DNA of 64,000 bases from NCBI GenBank assembly GCA_011634665.1, contig WAEK01000015.1, forward strand, positions 852,501 through 916,500. The letters run 5' to 3'. Shown piece after piece: positions 1 to 10,990 of the stretch. Each line of letters begins with the position of its first letter. Within the stretch, counting starts at the first letter, position 1. The position numbers and the translations under genes are program-made. The DNA comes from Mortierella sp. BCC40632 (lineage: Eukaryota; Mortierellomycota; Mortierellomycetes; Mortierellales; Mortierellaceae). The notes under the pieces were generated by a model, which ran no database searches, had not been told where the DNA came from, and saw only the letters and a program-made list of their open reading frames with translations.

Positions 1-752
1 GGCGTCCCCCCACCCCCGATCCGGATCAGAGTTTCTGGTCGAGGGTTATTCCTGTTGTTCTGTTGAAGAATAGATCCCTCATGTTGGAGAGGAAGGAAAC
101 AGATGGTCATGTAGAGTTGACTAGATTCAGCATGGACAGGCCCTTTCCTCGCATTGCTTCTTTTTTTTTTGGTAGCGTCGAGAGGAAAACTGCCTGTAAC
201 CAAACATGGTGGAGACGAGTGGACGAGTCCATTGGTCGTGAGTATCGCATGGCTGGTCAGCCTTTCTTTCTTTGATTCCATCATGTCGAAATGGGATGCC
301 TGTCCCCAGGTGGTCGAATCGAATCATGTCAATTTCGCTCCATTCTTCCAGAGAGAATGAAATAAAACCAGTCGAGCAGAATCCATGATCCATGATACAC
401 AGCTGTCGTGGCAGATGGCGTTGTCCATGTAGGTCGATGGATAGATAGAGTCGACGGATGGATGGTTCCTTGGTTGCCTCCTCCTTTTTTTTCCAGTGCT
501 GAGAGTTCCACGGTGACTGTCAAGGGCTTCTCAGCTCACCATGATTTTGCGATCAAAAGAGGAGGTTTAGGAAAATCGCAGTGGAACGAATCTTATGCTT
601 GTGAACTTGCCTCTCTCTCACAAATGAGTCACGTGCACATTTGACCTTTTTTTTTATTTGCTGCCTCTAAAAACGAAAACGAAAAAAGGGCGCGAGGGGA
701 AACACGCGCGTGTTGCTATGATAAAATACTCTTCACCCGATCTCCTCTAGTC
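1..752. other. Intergenic, no gene supported
   Basis: No open frame here has a recognisable domain or a convincing exon structure. The stretch lies downstream of the phosphatase stop codon (minus strand) and probably holds its 3' untranslated region plus intergenic DNA. Short T runs are present near 163-171 and 650-657. Confidence 0.5.
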
Positions 753-2095
753 TCATGCCATAGTGGCAAGAGGTACTGGCTTTGTCCCTGTGTGGTTTAG
801 ATTCGTTGCTGCAAGGACATCCATGGCCCTGGCTTCGTCGCGTGCTTGCGCCATCCCAGCTTCAGTCCAGTCTATCCGATTCTGGATCTCTTGCTCATAC
901 GCCTTGCTGGCCTCGCGTCCTGCTCCTCCCTGTGTCCAAAGTTGGAATCCTGCAACGAAATGTGCCTGTTCCTTGGTCTCGATAGCCTTGGGGGAGCGTT
1001 GTGCTCTTACCCACTCGATCACTTCCCGATGGTCCCTGAAATATTGGAGTCTAAGCAGCCAACAGCACGCCACCACCGCCGCGCGACCGACACCTGGGGG
1101 AGGAGGTGTTTTTGGGGAAGGAGAAAAGTCAGGGTTGCATGCTCTATTGGTCAGGAGGAAGGTGGCCAACAAAGGGTGGCTCAAGGGTTCCTCGTGTAAA
1201 AAGGTGTTGTGGTGTAAAAAAAAGAGAGAGAAGAAAAAGAAGAAAAAGGGCAACAGGAGAGGGGTGGTGAGCATCTTTATCAATGATCATACAAAGGGTT
1301 TCCTTACCTCCTCTACAGTGCGCGAGTACATTCTGTCCTTTTCTTGCAGTTTCGTCCATCTTATTGAGGACGCGGTCCATCTCAGCAAAGGAATATGGCG
1401 TGCTTCCTTCTACCATTGGGATCCTTTAATTTTTTTTGGGTTCCGTGGAGTGGGTTTCACCCCCAATAGATAAAGAGGAGAGAGATATCAGATCGGGCGA
1501 TAGGCGAGCAGACCAGAGTTGTGTCCATCTATGTAAGAAGCAAATCAACCGAGGCATTACCTGATCACATCAAGACCATGGCTATTGGCGGCCTCCAAGT
1601 ACTTTGGGAATGGAGAACCAAGCAGTTCCAACTCATCATCGAAAAGGCAGCTATTGCATTGTGGCAACAAGAAGAAAACAAAGATCCATGGAAAAACGGA
1701 GGAGAAAGGGGAAGGGGAAGGGGAAGAGAAGAGGGGGGGTAAAAGGAGAAGGGGTTGGAAAAGGGAGAAGTGGGGAATGGAGATGGAGTGAACAACCGAA
1801 TGATTACAATGCATATCTGGCTGGTAATTTGCCTAGTTCACTGAGAGATTTTTTTTTTTTTTTTTTTTTTTTTTTCAGCAGCGTTCTGCCTTTTTGTTAT
1901 TCTCTTTCTCTCCCATTTCTTCCCAAGGTCGTGTGTGTATGGATTTTTGTACGTAGTCCACCCTCCGTCATGTCCTACCACCCCAAATACAAATCACCCT
2001 GCAATCTTTCCACTGGAGCAAAACCGTTCAGAATGAAGAGAGAGAGAGAGATCCCCCTCTCACACCCAACTTCTTTGGTCCTCCCCTTCTCCCCC

Positions 2096-2135
<40 letters not shown>

Positions 2136-2675
2136 TATTACAGTTTACGTTGTCGGCAACATGTTTCCTTACCAGACAACACATGTGACACCCAGGCCTT
2201 GGAGGCGATCAAAGTCCAGATCAAGGTCGCGAACAATCTTTGCCCGGCCATTGACAGGTCCGTCCAGTCGTACCTTTTTGCCAGGACAAGAGGACAGGCC
2301 GAGGTTACCTCGAGGTCGCCAGTTCGGATAGAGTTTCCTTGCTCTAGCGATTGTGTCCTCTGTTGTGTCTGCCCTCTTTAAAGCCTCGGCTTCCCGTTGA
2401 GCAAAAGGGATCAGGTACAGCTGATTGGGGACTGACATGTCTTCCTGGAGAAGGGCGCTCACCCAAGGGGGAATGATCCAACTGACATTGATCGGGTGAG
2501 AGATCGAGTCCTTGTAAGTCACAGGAACGGACGGCTGAGCTGGACCAGGAAAGGCTGGTGAAGAAGAAAATGTCGCTGGAACTGGGGTGGAAGAGGATCC
2601 CATGGTCTTTGATGGTCTTCCGTTCGCGACATATCCCGTCAGATTCGAATCTACAGCACTGCCACTGACGCCGCC

Positions 2676-2709
<34 letters not shown>

Positions 2710-2789
2710 CTGTTACCGTTGCCTTGGTAAACATAGGTGCCTCGACTGTCTAACTGCACAGGAGCCTTGTTTTCAGACGGGAACGACAT
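753..2789 (-). CDS. CDKN3/KAP-like dual-specificity protein phosphatase
   Basis: Four exons on the minus strand: 2789-2173, 1650-1561, 1423-1308 and 1093-753. Phases agree at all three junctions, giving about 387 residues. The cysteine-phosphatase signature HCRGGVGR (C-x5-R, Cys about residue 272) is formed across the last intron. It is followed by a helix AAVVACCWLL typical of the family. The order of blocks (LGLSSCPGKK, then GVTCVVCC, DDELELLG, IRIPMVEGSTP, the CX5R loop) matches the cyclin-dependent kinase inhibitor 3 (KAP) family, which dephosphorylates CDK threonine. About 200 residues precede the phosphatase core and are Ser/Asn-rich with no recognised domain, so the start at 2789 is the first suitable ATG and not proven. 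The usual general-acid Asp (ADGGTP in KAP) appears as Glu (VEGSTP). The assignment to protein phosphatases is firm. The substrate is inferred. Confidence 0.85.
2096..2132. repeat. (CA)n microsatellite in phosphatase intron 1
   Basis: An uninterrupted CA/AC dinucleotide run of about 36 nt lies in the first intron (1651-2172) of the phosphatase gene. A run of about 23 T sits at 1853-1875 in the same intron. Confidence 0.95.
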
Positions 2790-3688
2790 GCAGAAATGAC
2801 AGACTTGAAGAAGATCTCCACAGGCTGGTAGTAGAAATTGACCTTGCACAAAGCAAATGAGAGCACTTTATGGACAATGGAAAGTAAAGAGAAATGTCTC
2901 CAAATGCGCCAGGTAAGACGGTATTAATCCAGGAGATGGAGAGGGCAGAGAAAAATCGTGATTTGGGAGAGGGGAGAAGAGAGAAGATATGTGTGGAAGG
3001 AAGAGAAGAGAGGAGAGGAGGAGAGAGGAGGAGAGAAGAGAGCGAGAGCGAGAGATAGATAGAGGGAGGGAGAGAGAGAGGGAGAGAGAGAGAGAGAGAA
3101 AGAGAAACAGCCGTGGCCAGTCTCTGTACTGATGCCTCATCGTGGCTTGGCACACGACCTCTGAAACTGGCCGAGCCATGCAGAGAAAAAGGGAAGGAAG
3201 GAAAGAAGGAAAGAAGGAAGGAAGGAAGGAAGGAAGTCAGAGGAGGGAGTTTAATGTAGCTCATCGAAAGATGTGCAGTACTCTCATTCTGCTGAAGCAG
3301 GTACCATAGCAATCGCTTATATTAATGTATCTCGACCTGTTTATAGGATCGGGTGAGGGATGGCATTTGCATGTTAAGTCTTCATGAGAAGAGTCAAGGA
3401 GAGAGGGGCGAAGAGGTGGGGAGTCTCAGTGAAGTGGACAGGGTCCAATTCAAACCACGAGCTCAGTCGCAGTCACCACTTTTTTTTTTTTTTTTTTTTG
3501 TTGTAGTGGCTTCCTGAACGCCCATTGTGCCTTTCATTTCTCTAGACCGAGAACGTTCCTCGACCACCAACGACATTCGACCATGGTAACAGCTGGAGAC
3601 GGGAATCTGCCTCAACGATCCCAACATGCATGAACAAAGAGACACTACGAAAAAAGTGTGGAAGAATGAGCACTCGACCTTTCTTCCA
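2790..3688. promoter_or_regulatory. Divergent intergenic region, phosphatase/JIP5
   Basis: A 0.9 kb stretch separates the phosphatase start (minus) from the WD40 gene start (plus), so it should hold both promoters. It contains GA-rich tracts around 3000-3110, GGAA/GAAGG tetranucleotide tracts at about 3185-3237, and about 20 T at 3480-3499. The GA-rich plus strand next to the phosphatase equals a pyrimidine-rich leader on that gene's sense strand. No specific factor site is claimed. Confidence 0.5.
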
Positions 3689-5637
3689 ATGGAGGCTGAT
3701 CAGAGTTTTTTTTTTTTTTTGCCACTGTCGTTTTGCTTTTCTTAGAAAGCAGACCTGCAACCAGATACCCTTTCGTACGAACACGCAGTCTTTGACTTTG
3801 CGTTTCACCCTTCAGAAGACATTGTCGCCACTGCCCTGATCACTGGTCACATCAACTGGTAATTTTTTTTTTTGGAAGGGCACCATTTTTTTTTCAAGCC
3901 AAAGTTGATCGGTCATGGACGCCCTTGGGGAATGACTCTCTATGCTGTATTAATGCTCATCTACTTGGAACTATCATTTCTTTTTTTCTGGCTTATTCAA
4001 GTGTGAAATATGCCCCAGGAGCAGGAAACAATGAGTCGATCTGGAACGTACGACCTTCCAAGAAATCATGCCGAGGACTTGCCTTCAGTCACGACGGTGC
4101 AGGTAGAGTAAAAAAAAAAGACACATTTCTGCCTGATTTTCTTTGTGTTTTATTAGGACCGCTTTCTCATCCTTGTTTCTTGTTGGTATCATCGACTTCC
4201 TAGCTCTTTTTACAATCTCCAAGGATGGAACTCTTGGTGCCCTGGATTCTACCACAGGAGATGTCATGATCAAGAAGCCTGAAGCCCATGAGTATGATTC
4301 TTTCTCTCATAACCGTACATTCACGCTTTTTCCTAGTCTCTGGACAACAAGCGCTGGCTCTATGACATACTAAAAATATAACCCTTCCTTTGGACAATAG
4401 ACGACCCATCAACCGTGTCCGCCTACTGACAGAAAACATACTTGCGACAGGAGACGATGGTGGAACGATCAAACTGTGGGATGTTCGAACTGGAAACGAG
4501 GCCATGTCCTACTCAGAACACTCGGATTTTATCTCGGATTTTGATTTCCATGAACCCTCCAAGACCCTTGTAGCCTCGAGTGGTCAGGGTACGATTTCTG
4601 TGTATGATATCCGGAAACCCAAGATGGTGGCCATGTCCGACAATCAAGATGATGAACTCATGTCGATCTGTATTGTCAAGGATCGACGCAAGGTCCTTGC
4701 GGGATCACAGGAGGGCGTTTTGAATATCTATTCCTGGAATGACTGGGGTGATTGCACGGACCGATTCATTGGTCACCCTAATTCGATCGACACAATTTGC
4801 AAAATTGACGAGAACACAGTAGCCACAGGATCGAGCGATGGTATCATTCGGTAAGATACTATTTTTTTTTCTTTTCCTTTTTTTTTTTTTTTAAAAAAAA
4901 ATAGAAAGACGCGTTTTCGAGAGAGAATCTTGTCTGCCGATATTGATCACTCGAGCCATGACTGACCCACGCACACCAACTTTCTTTTACTCCTTTGTAG
5001 TGTCATTGAGATTCTACCCAACAAGTTCCGAGGCGTCATTGGAGAGCATGGAGAGTTCCCGATTGAACATATTCGACTTTCGCATGATCAAACTTACCTG
5101 GCAAGCTGTTCTCATGACGATACTGTTCGATTCTGGGATATCCGCTACTTGAACGGAAATGGCTCGGACGAGGACGAGGAGGAAGACGATGATGATGATG
5201 ATGATGAGGACATTGTTGTGCCTACCAGGAGTGGCAATGGCAAAAGTGATGACGACGACAGTGATGAAGATAGCGATGAAGATGAGGATGCTGAAAATAG
5301 TGATGTCGAGGGAGATGACAAGAGCGACATTGAAAGTGAAGAGGACGAGGAAGACCAGGACGAGGACGAAGACAAAGACGAGGATGGAGATAGTGATTCG
5401 GATGGAGAAGCCAAAGTCAGGAAGGCGATAGTAGCCAAGATAAAGCAAGCAGCTGCCAAGGCCAAGTCTGAGAAGGAGGCCAAACGTGCCAAGGACTCGT
5501 CTGATTCGGACGATTCGGACGATGAGCCTCGGAAGAAGCCCAAGAAACAAAAAGAGGCTGTTATTCAGACAAGTCTGCGGACCAAGAAAAAGGATGCTGG
5601 TCCACCAAGCATACCTGGATTCTTTGATGATCTGTAA
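3689..5637 (+). CDS. JIP5: JIP5/WDR55-family WD40 repeat protein
   Basis: Six exons: 3689-3704, 3753-3858, 4002-4102, 4204-4291, 4401-4850 and 5001-5637. All phases match, giving about 465 residues. WD-type blocks read in order: FDFAFHPSEDIVATALITG, KKSCRGLAFSHDG, FTISKDGTLGALD, RPINRVRLLTENILATGDDGG followed by KLWD, then IRLSHDQTYLASCSHDD followed by FWD. This is the layout of WDR55/Jip5, a nucleolar propeller needed for large-subunit ribosome biogenesis. The C-terminal quarter is an extreme Asp/Glu tract (partly from a GAT/GAC repeat near 5170-5210) followed by Lys-rich nuclear/nucleolar-type sequence, as in Jip5. The first exon (16 nt, donor GTTTTT) is the weakest part, so the true start may differ. 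It is followed 445 bp downstream by the thioredoxin-like gene on the same strand. Confidence 0.88.
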
Positions 5638-6081
5638 AAGAGAGAAGGAGAGGAGGGGGAAGGAGGAATCTTGAGGACATTTATCCATAGACTCTCGGCC
5701 CTATTGTTGCTTCCAAGAGCGGTTTGGCTGACCAACACGTATCCATAGTTTTTTTTTAAAAAAAAAAGTTTGCATTTTCATTCACCCATTCCACTGCGGA
5801 ATCACGTCAGAGAGGAGAGTACTGTAGTCGGGAGGTGACTAAGACAAAACTGTCTTCCAGGGAAAAATTCCTCCCTACTGTAGTCCGTGGCGCGCAGTCT
5901 CCGCCCTTGCTCACTCCACAACAAAAGGACCGACGGATCTAGTCCGCTACATTCTTTCATCTTCATTCTGATTTCAAAAGAACCAGCCATTCTTGCACAT
6001 TTACTCACTCGTGTCAGGGCCTCTTCATCTCGATTCACTCCATTGTCCTTCCAGAAGCCCACTCGTCTACTTTTCAGCAAC

Positions 6082-6805
6082 ATGCCTGCCCTCATTGTTC
6101 CCGTCCCAGCGATCGAGAGCCTTCACAGTGTCGTGAACAAGACCGTGGAAGAGCACAAAGACAAGGAGATCTTTGTCTATTACTATGCATCGAACGACCC
6201 TGCCACTGGTCTATCTTGGTGCCCTGACTGCGTTCGAGGTACGATGTCTTTGTATTCATGATCGCCTGCGTTTTTTTGCTCCGCACTCCCGCATCGAGTC
6301 ACCAAACTCACTCTTTCTCTTTTTGTTTTTTCTTATCCTTCAAGCTGGACCTATCATCTACGACCACTTTTCCAAGCTCGACAATGCTGTCTTGATCGAT
6401 GTTCCTGTTGGCGATCGTCCTACGTATGTGCTTTTTATACATGTATCTCTCTCTCTTTTTTTTTTTTTTTGTGGATCCTTTGATGCTGTTGTTATTGTTG
6501 ATGCCGATGGTTTTTTTTTTGGAATCCGATCTGCATAATTTTTTTTTTCTCACGCCCCATGACCTCTTGTTATACTCTCCAATGATATTAGGTGGAAGGA
6601 TCCTAACCACATTTTCCGTCATGATCCCATTGCCACCATCACTGCTGTTCCCACACTCGTCCACTGGGCCACGGTAAGAGAAAACAAAACAAAAAACAAA
6701 CAAACAAAACAAACATACATTCCTCGAGAAATCCTATATTATTATTATTATTACTTTTATATGCTTGCTTGCTTTCAATGGGCTAAACATGACTTTTGTG
6801 TCTTT

Positions 6806-6838
<33 letters not shown>

Positions 6839-6927
6839 CTATTTTGAATTTATGTTAGAAATCACAGTTGGTTGAAAACGATTGCGAGGACCTTGGCAAG
6901 TTGGAACAGTTCATCAAGAGATCCTAA
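6082..6927 (+). CDS. TXNDC17-like thioredoxin-domain protein
   Basis: Four exons: 6082-6238, 6345-6423, 6592-6673 and 6859-6927. All are in phase and encode about 128 residues, close to the 123 of human TXNDC17 (TRP14). The active-site motif WCPDC lies at the end of exon 1 after ASNDPATGLS. Exons 2 and 3 carry the conserved IDVPVGDRPTWKDP block and a thioredoxin-type cis-proline turn (ITAVPTLVHW). The family is cytosolic, reduces small disulfides such as cystine and PTP disulfides, and is recycled by thioredoxin reductase. The start codon is preceded by a CT-rich leader. Introns 2 and 3 contain long T runs (up to about 30). No missing residues were seen. Confidence 0.92.
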
Positions 6928-7418
6928 ATTCGGATAGTTGTTTCATTTTTTTTTTTTTTTTTTCACACAGTCCCCTTCTCCTACCACCACTTCCCCTTTC
7001 TTTTTAAACCCTTTGCCTGTCACACTGAACTGTGATAGGCTTTTCTGATTGTCCACCATATCATCTCAGAAATGCAAAAAAAAGAGGCTGCATTTGAGCA
7101 TGCAATTAGTAGGATAGGTCATGGTAGGGAAGGGAGAGGGGGATGGACAAGGGACAATTGTCGTCTGAGCCATGATTGATGAGATTGAGGCATTGCATGC
7201 GAAACATCCCTTCCTCGAACCACTACCACCACCTCCACACACCAGACCCTTTTTCCTTTCTCCTAGGAACATTTTGGTCTTTCAATGGTCTTCAAATATG
7301 AATGATAAATCACATCTACTCCTGACAACAAAAGATCTCTCTTTTTATTTTATTTTATTTTATTTTTTCTACTTTGCTTTTGCCGCATTGTATTGAGGAG
7401 TAAATGCGCTCCCGAGTT

Positions 7419-7480
<62 letters not shown>

Positions 7481-8370
7481 GAGATGAGCTCTTTTCTTAA
7501 ATGTTTCGACAAGTCGGCTTCCAGTCCGAGCAATAGTATCACATCATGGGAAAAAGAGAGAGTACGTGAGACAGGAAAGAGAGGATGCGTGAAGCGGGGG
7601 GGGATGAGAATCGATTGATGTATAATTCTACCGAACGGCTATCGGGAGAACCAGGACAAGGGGGGAGAGGGGGTATTCTGCCTCAGACGACATCCATCCT
7701 CTCACCCCTTTTTGCCCCCTACTATATTCATTTCTCCAAATGGACCCTCTCACTTGCACAATTGGTTCTGGAACCTTTTTGGAGTTAGAAAAGAAAGGGG
7801 GGGAGGGGGGAATCGTCCAAGAGAGAGCTTTTTCTGTTCCAAACAAAGTCGAAAACAACGCTTTTGATCACAAACTCCTTCTCAGCCAACGATAAGAAAG
7901 AGTTGGACAGACATTGGCATGCAAACGTTGCCTAAACGGTACAATGGTATTGGTTTAAATGCTCAGTAGCTCACCCTCTCACTCCCCTCTTTCCTTCTCC
8001 ATTGAGCATTCCACCGATTGAGGATTGTTGACAAAAGAGGGTATTATTATGGTTGCACGAAGCTCATGAGGGAGAAAAGTTAACTTTACAAAAGAGAGAG
8101 AGAGAGAGAAAAAAGAAAAAAAGGACCGGCTATGTGACAAGATAAAAAAGACAAAAAAGGATTGGAAATGGATGCTGGATGCTTTTTTTTTTTCAGTATT
8201 AATTAGTGACTAGATCCCGAAAACTGATTTTTTTTTTTTTTTTTTGGCATTCCTGTGCGCGTGTGTTTTGTTGTTGTTGTTGTTGTTGTTGTTTTTTGCT
8301 TTTCGTTCGTCGGTACATGCATGTGAAGAAGAGGGAATAGAAAAAAGACTTGTAGATACGCCTCTGCTTA
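6928..8370. other. Intergenic between convergent genes
   Basis: This 1.4 kb lies between the 3' ends of the thioredoxin gene (plus) and the membrane-protein gene (minus). No supported coding exon was found. It holds several homopolymers: T runs at 6946-6962 and 8229-8245 and a 59-nt T tract. A (GTT)n tract lies at about 8269-8292. Confidence 0.6.
7421..7479. repeat. 59-nt uninterrupted T homopolymer
   Basis: The sequence shows 59 consecutive T bases bounded by CC and GG. It is the longest homopolymer in the window and lies in the convergent intergenic region. The exact length is likely to be polymorphic or affected by sequencing error. Confidence 0.9.
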
Positions 8371-9530
8371 ATGCATCATGATCTCCTTGCCATCAAAGTC
8401 ATTCGTACGAGCATGGAGAACACGCTGGTAACTGGCAAGGACAGAGCAGAAGTAGCTCTGAATAAGGAGACCAATGATGAAGACAGCAATCCATGGGCCA
8501 ACGTTATAGCTGTAGTAATAGCCATAGAAACCCGAGCGGAGGTTGTTGTAGTAGACGATCGAGATAATAAGCTCGATGATCTCGAGGAGGACCCAGAGCA
8601 AACTGCCGATGATGAAGAACAGGACATACTTGTCGACCCACTCGCGCTTCTCCTTGTAGATGCCAGCAAAACCGGCGACAGATCCGACAGCAATCAACAA
8701 GTAAACGACACCAATGACAATCAAGATAGCACCATATGAACCTGGAAGAGAGAGAGACAAGAAAAGACACACAATAGTCAGGAACAGATGCTCTTCCTCC
8801 CTGAACGGTTTCATCTTTCTTTCCCCAACAAACAAATTAAGCTCATCCATCTAGACTCTTGACCATCTCCTTTGAACTTACCAGTAAGATTTCCACCAAG
8901 GACCAAAAGGAAGCCAAGGATACCATAGAAAATAATCATCAAACCGCAAATCGTCATGCCTCCCGCGTGGAGAGGGATACAGAAGCAGCACTCCTTAAAG
9001 AAAGGAAGACGACCTGCCAGACCAGCCTGGGGTGGGGGCTTGGTCACAATCGTGGTTGCGGGCTGTGCTGTACCTGCGCCCATATGAGACTCAACAATGA
9101 CGGGTCCTCCAACGACTGGCTGTTGACCAGGTACAGTGTACACGGGTTGCTGAGCCATCATGGGTGACTGAGGATAGAATGGCTGTTGGAGCATCTGGGC
9201 CTGGGCCTGTTCAGGCGAAGGCTGCATATACTGAACACCGGGAGTACCGATGGCGGCAGGCTGAACATACTGAACACCAGGGGTGCCAGGAGCGGCAGGC
9301 TGGCCATACTGAATGCCAGGGGAGTACTGGAGACCAGGCGAGGCCTGGGTCACGGGCGTGCCAGGAACACCGGGAGCAACCGAACCGGGCTGCTGGGCAT
9401 ACTGGACAGGCTGAGGAGTAACGTATTGGTAGGCCTGGGTGTTGGGGTCAACGGCATAGGCCTGAGGTGCGTTGGGGTCTGTGGCGTAGACGGCGCGAGG
9501 CGCGTTCTGGTCAGGAGTGGGAGCAGACAT
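8371..9530 (-). CDS. Pro/Gln-rich four-helix membrane protein, function unknown
   Basis: Two exons, 9530-8882 and 8741-8371, join in phase (GT-AG) to give about 339 residues. The first 190 residues are Pro/Gln/Tyr/Gly-rich, with an imperfect tandem unit around GTPGVQYVQPAA repeated two to three times. The C-terminal half has four strongly hydrophobic segments at about 193-215, 219-245, 253-281 and 297-321. The last two are separated by a Tyr-rich loop, and a charged KEKREW stretch lies after helix 2. A Cys cluster (CCFCIP) precedes helix 1. The arrangement resembles small tetraspan endomembrane proteins (LAPTM/MARVEL-like), but no family signature was recognised, so no function is given. A GA-rich plus-strand leader lies just upstream of the start. 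Confidence 0.85.
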
Positions 9531-10089
9531 TGATGAGGAAGGGGAGTAGTTGGTATGCGGTGAAGGGGAGAGAAAGAGACGAGAAAGAAAGAAAGAAAGA
9601 AAGAAAGAAAAAAAAAGCAACAAACAAGAAGAGAAACGGGTCAAAAAGAAAGAAAAAAAAAAACGGGCGCCGCGCGAGTATTTGTACCGCGTGCGCAACC
9701 AGAAGGAAAGAGAGATTAAGCTCGGCGGCAGTGCCTCCTCTAGCGGACCTAAAAAAAGAAGGTCCGTCTAATGGCTGGGCCTACAAGTGTGTCGCTCTTC
9801 TCCCTCCTCCCCCCAGAGATGCTGAAAGACTGAGGTTAGTAGTCAGTCAGACCTGACCTGGCCAGGTTGTTCAGTCAGACGGTGGCTAGAGCGCAGATTG
9901 TGTTCACTGTTGCGTGGGGGTCAATCGAAGTGGCCACAGGTGGAGGACCCCGAGTGAGCGAGGGAAAGAGAGTATCATCAACATGCATGCATGCATAGGT
10001 CTGCATAGACTTCTCTATTTGGCTCTCGACAGCTGTCTTGTCCTGCTCTTTCGTACTCTCTTCTTCACAACAACACCTCACCCATCTGT
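9531..10089. promoter_or_regulatory. Upstream region of the membrane-protein gene
   Basis: The first 170 bases upstream of the start at 9530 are strongly purine-rich on the plus strand (GAAA repeats, 9580-9660), hence pyrimidine-rich on the sense strand. Around 9836-9885 there are direct CAGTCAG elements and a CCTGACCTGGCCAGG-like dyad. No gene is supported. Confidence 0.4.
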
Positions 10090-10990
10090 GGCAGTGCATC
10101 ACCCTGACGGGTGGAAACTGAAATGTGAGCCTCCCTGAGCTCGTTCCACTCTTCGTTTGCGCCCCAGACCCGCGGCCAGGGCAGCCGCTGGAGACATTCG
10201 GCTACCATGAGGCATTGGAAGAGGATATCCCCTTTTACAAAATGCGACTCGTTTTGCACCCAAGGGTCAAACACCGTTGGCCACTTCCCTCCACCCTGGG
10301 TCCACGTACCCAAGGTATCTATTGCACCTTCCAGGGCCATGCACCATCTTGCCAACAATTCAAAATATTCGCCGGACACCCTGACCAATCTGGGTCGATT
10401 GTTGTCTTTTCTCCGTGTTTGCTCACTTTCATGCCTATTCCACTTTACCTTTTGGTTCCGCTCACTGACTAGTACCCAGAAAAAAAAAAAAAAAAAAGCC
10501 CTTCCCTCCCGCCTTGCGACTTTTGTCCTCAATGGGAGGATCTTGGACGCACAACTTCACTGCTGGTGTCGGCAGAGTCTGTGGATGGGTGTGTATCGGA
10601 TCAGGTGTCGTTCTTGCCCAGCTGGGGCTGGACTAGACCGTCATGGCGTGGGGAGAGAAAGAAGAGAGAGGTAAGAAGAGGATTGGGCGCTGACATGGGC
10701 CGCAGTCAGTGCTCCTCCTGTTCTCTCCCCTTCTTCAGAGAGGAAGAGCCATCCATGCATTCTTTTCTCGAAGGATGAGAGCGTGGCAAAACAGGAGAGA
10801 GGGAGAGCAACAACCTTATCAACAACAATGAATTCATTCACAGCAAGTGTACGAGGCCCGAGTATGAGATACAACATGGGCACTCGGCCATGCAGTTCCA
10901 GGCCTCTTTTTCCTCTCTCTCTCTCCTTTTTAGACCTACTGCAGAGGGACACAGAGTGTACAAGAGGCAAGGTTAGAGTAAGATTCTTCC
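10090..10990 (-). CDS. Candidate coding exons, unidentified protein
   Basis: This is tentative. An open minus-strand stretch at about 10410-10095 reads as plausible protein (VSGEYFELLARWCMALEG, then WTQGGGKWPTVFDPW and LMVAECLQRLPWPRVWG). It has mixed composition and no low complexity. Possible upstream exons lie near 10660-10500 (RHLIRYTPIHRLC or VQDPPIEDKSRKAGGK, depending on frame) and 10905-10820 (LHGRVPMLYLILGPRTLAVN). A donor GTAAAG near 10431 and an acceptor near 10392 would link two of them in phase. The opposite strand is also open over part of this stretch, so even the strand is not certain. The family was not recognised, and neither start nor stop was fixed. Confidence 0.25.

Noticed and set aside
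4292..4400. Possible extra exon inside JIP5 intron 4 (SLDNKRWLYDIL)
   Set aside because: The direct junction from 4291 to 4401 keeps phase and restores the family block AHERPINRV, so no extra exon is needed.
5014..5688. Hydrophobic minus-strand frame opposite the JIP5 acidic tail
   Set aside because: It is the antisense shadow of the GAT/GAC-rich acidic tract (poly-Asp becomes Ile/Val/Leu or Ser), and the JIP5 exon is well supported.
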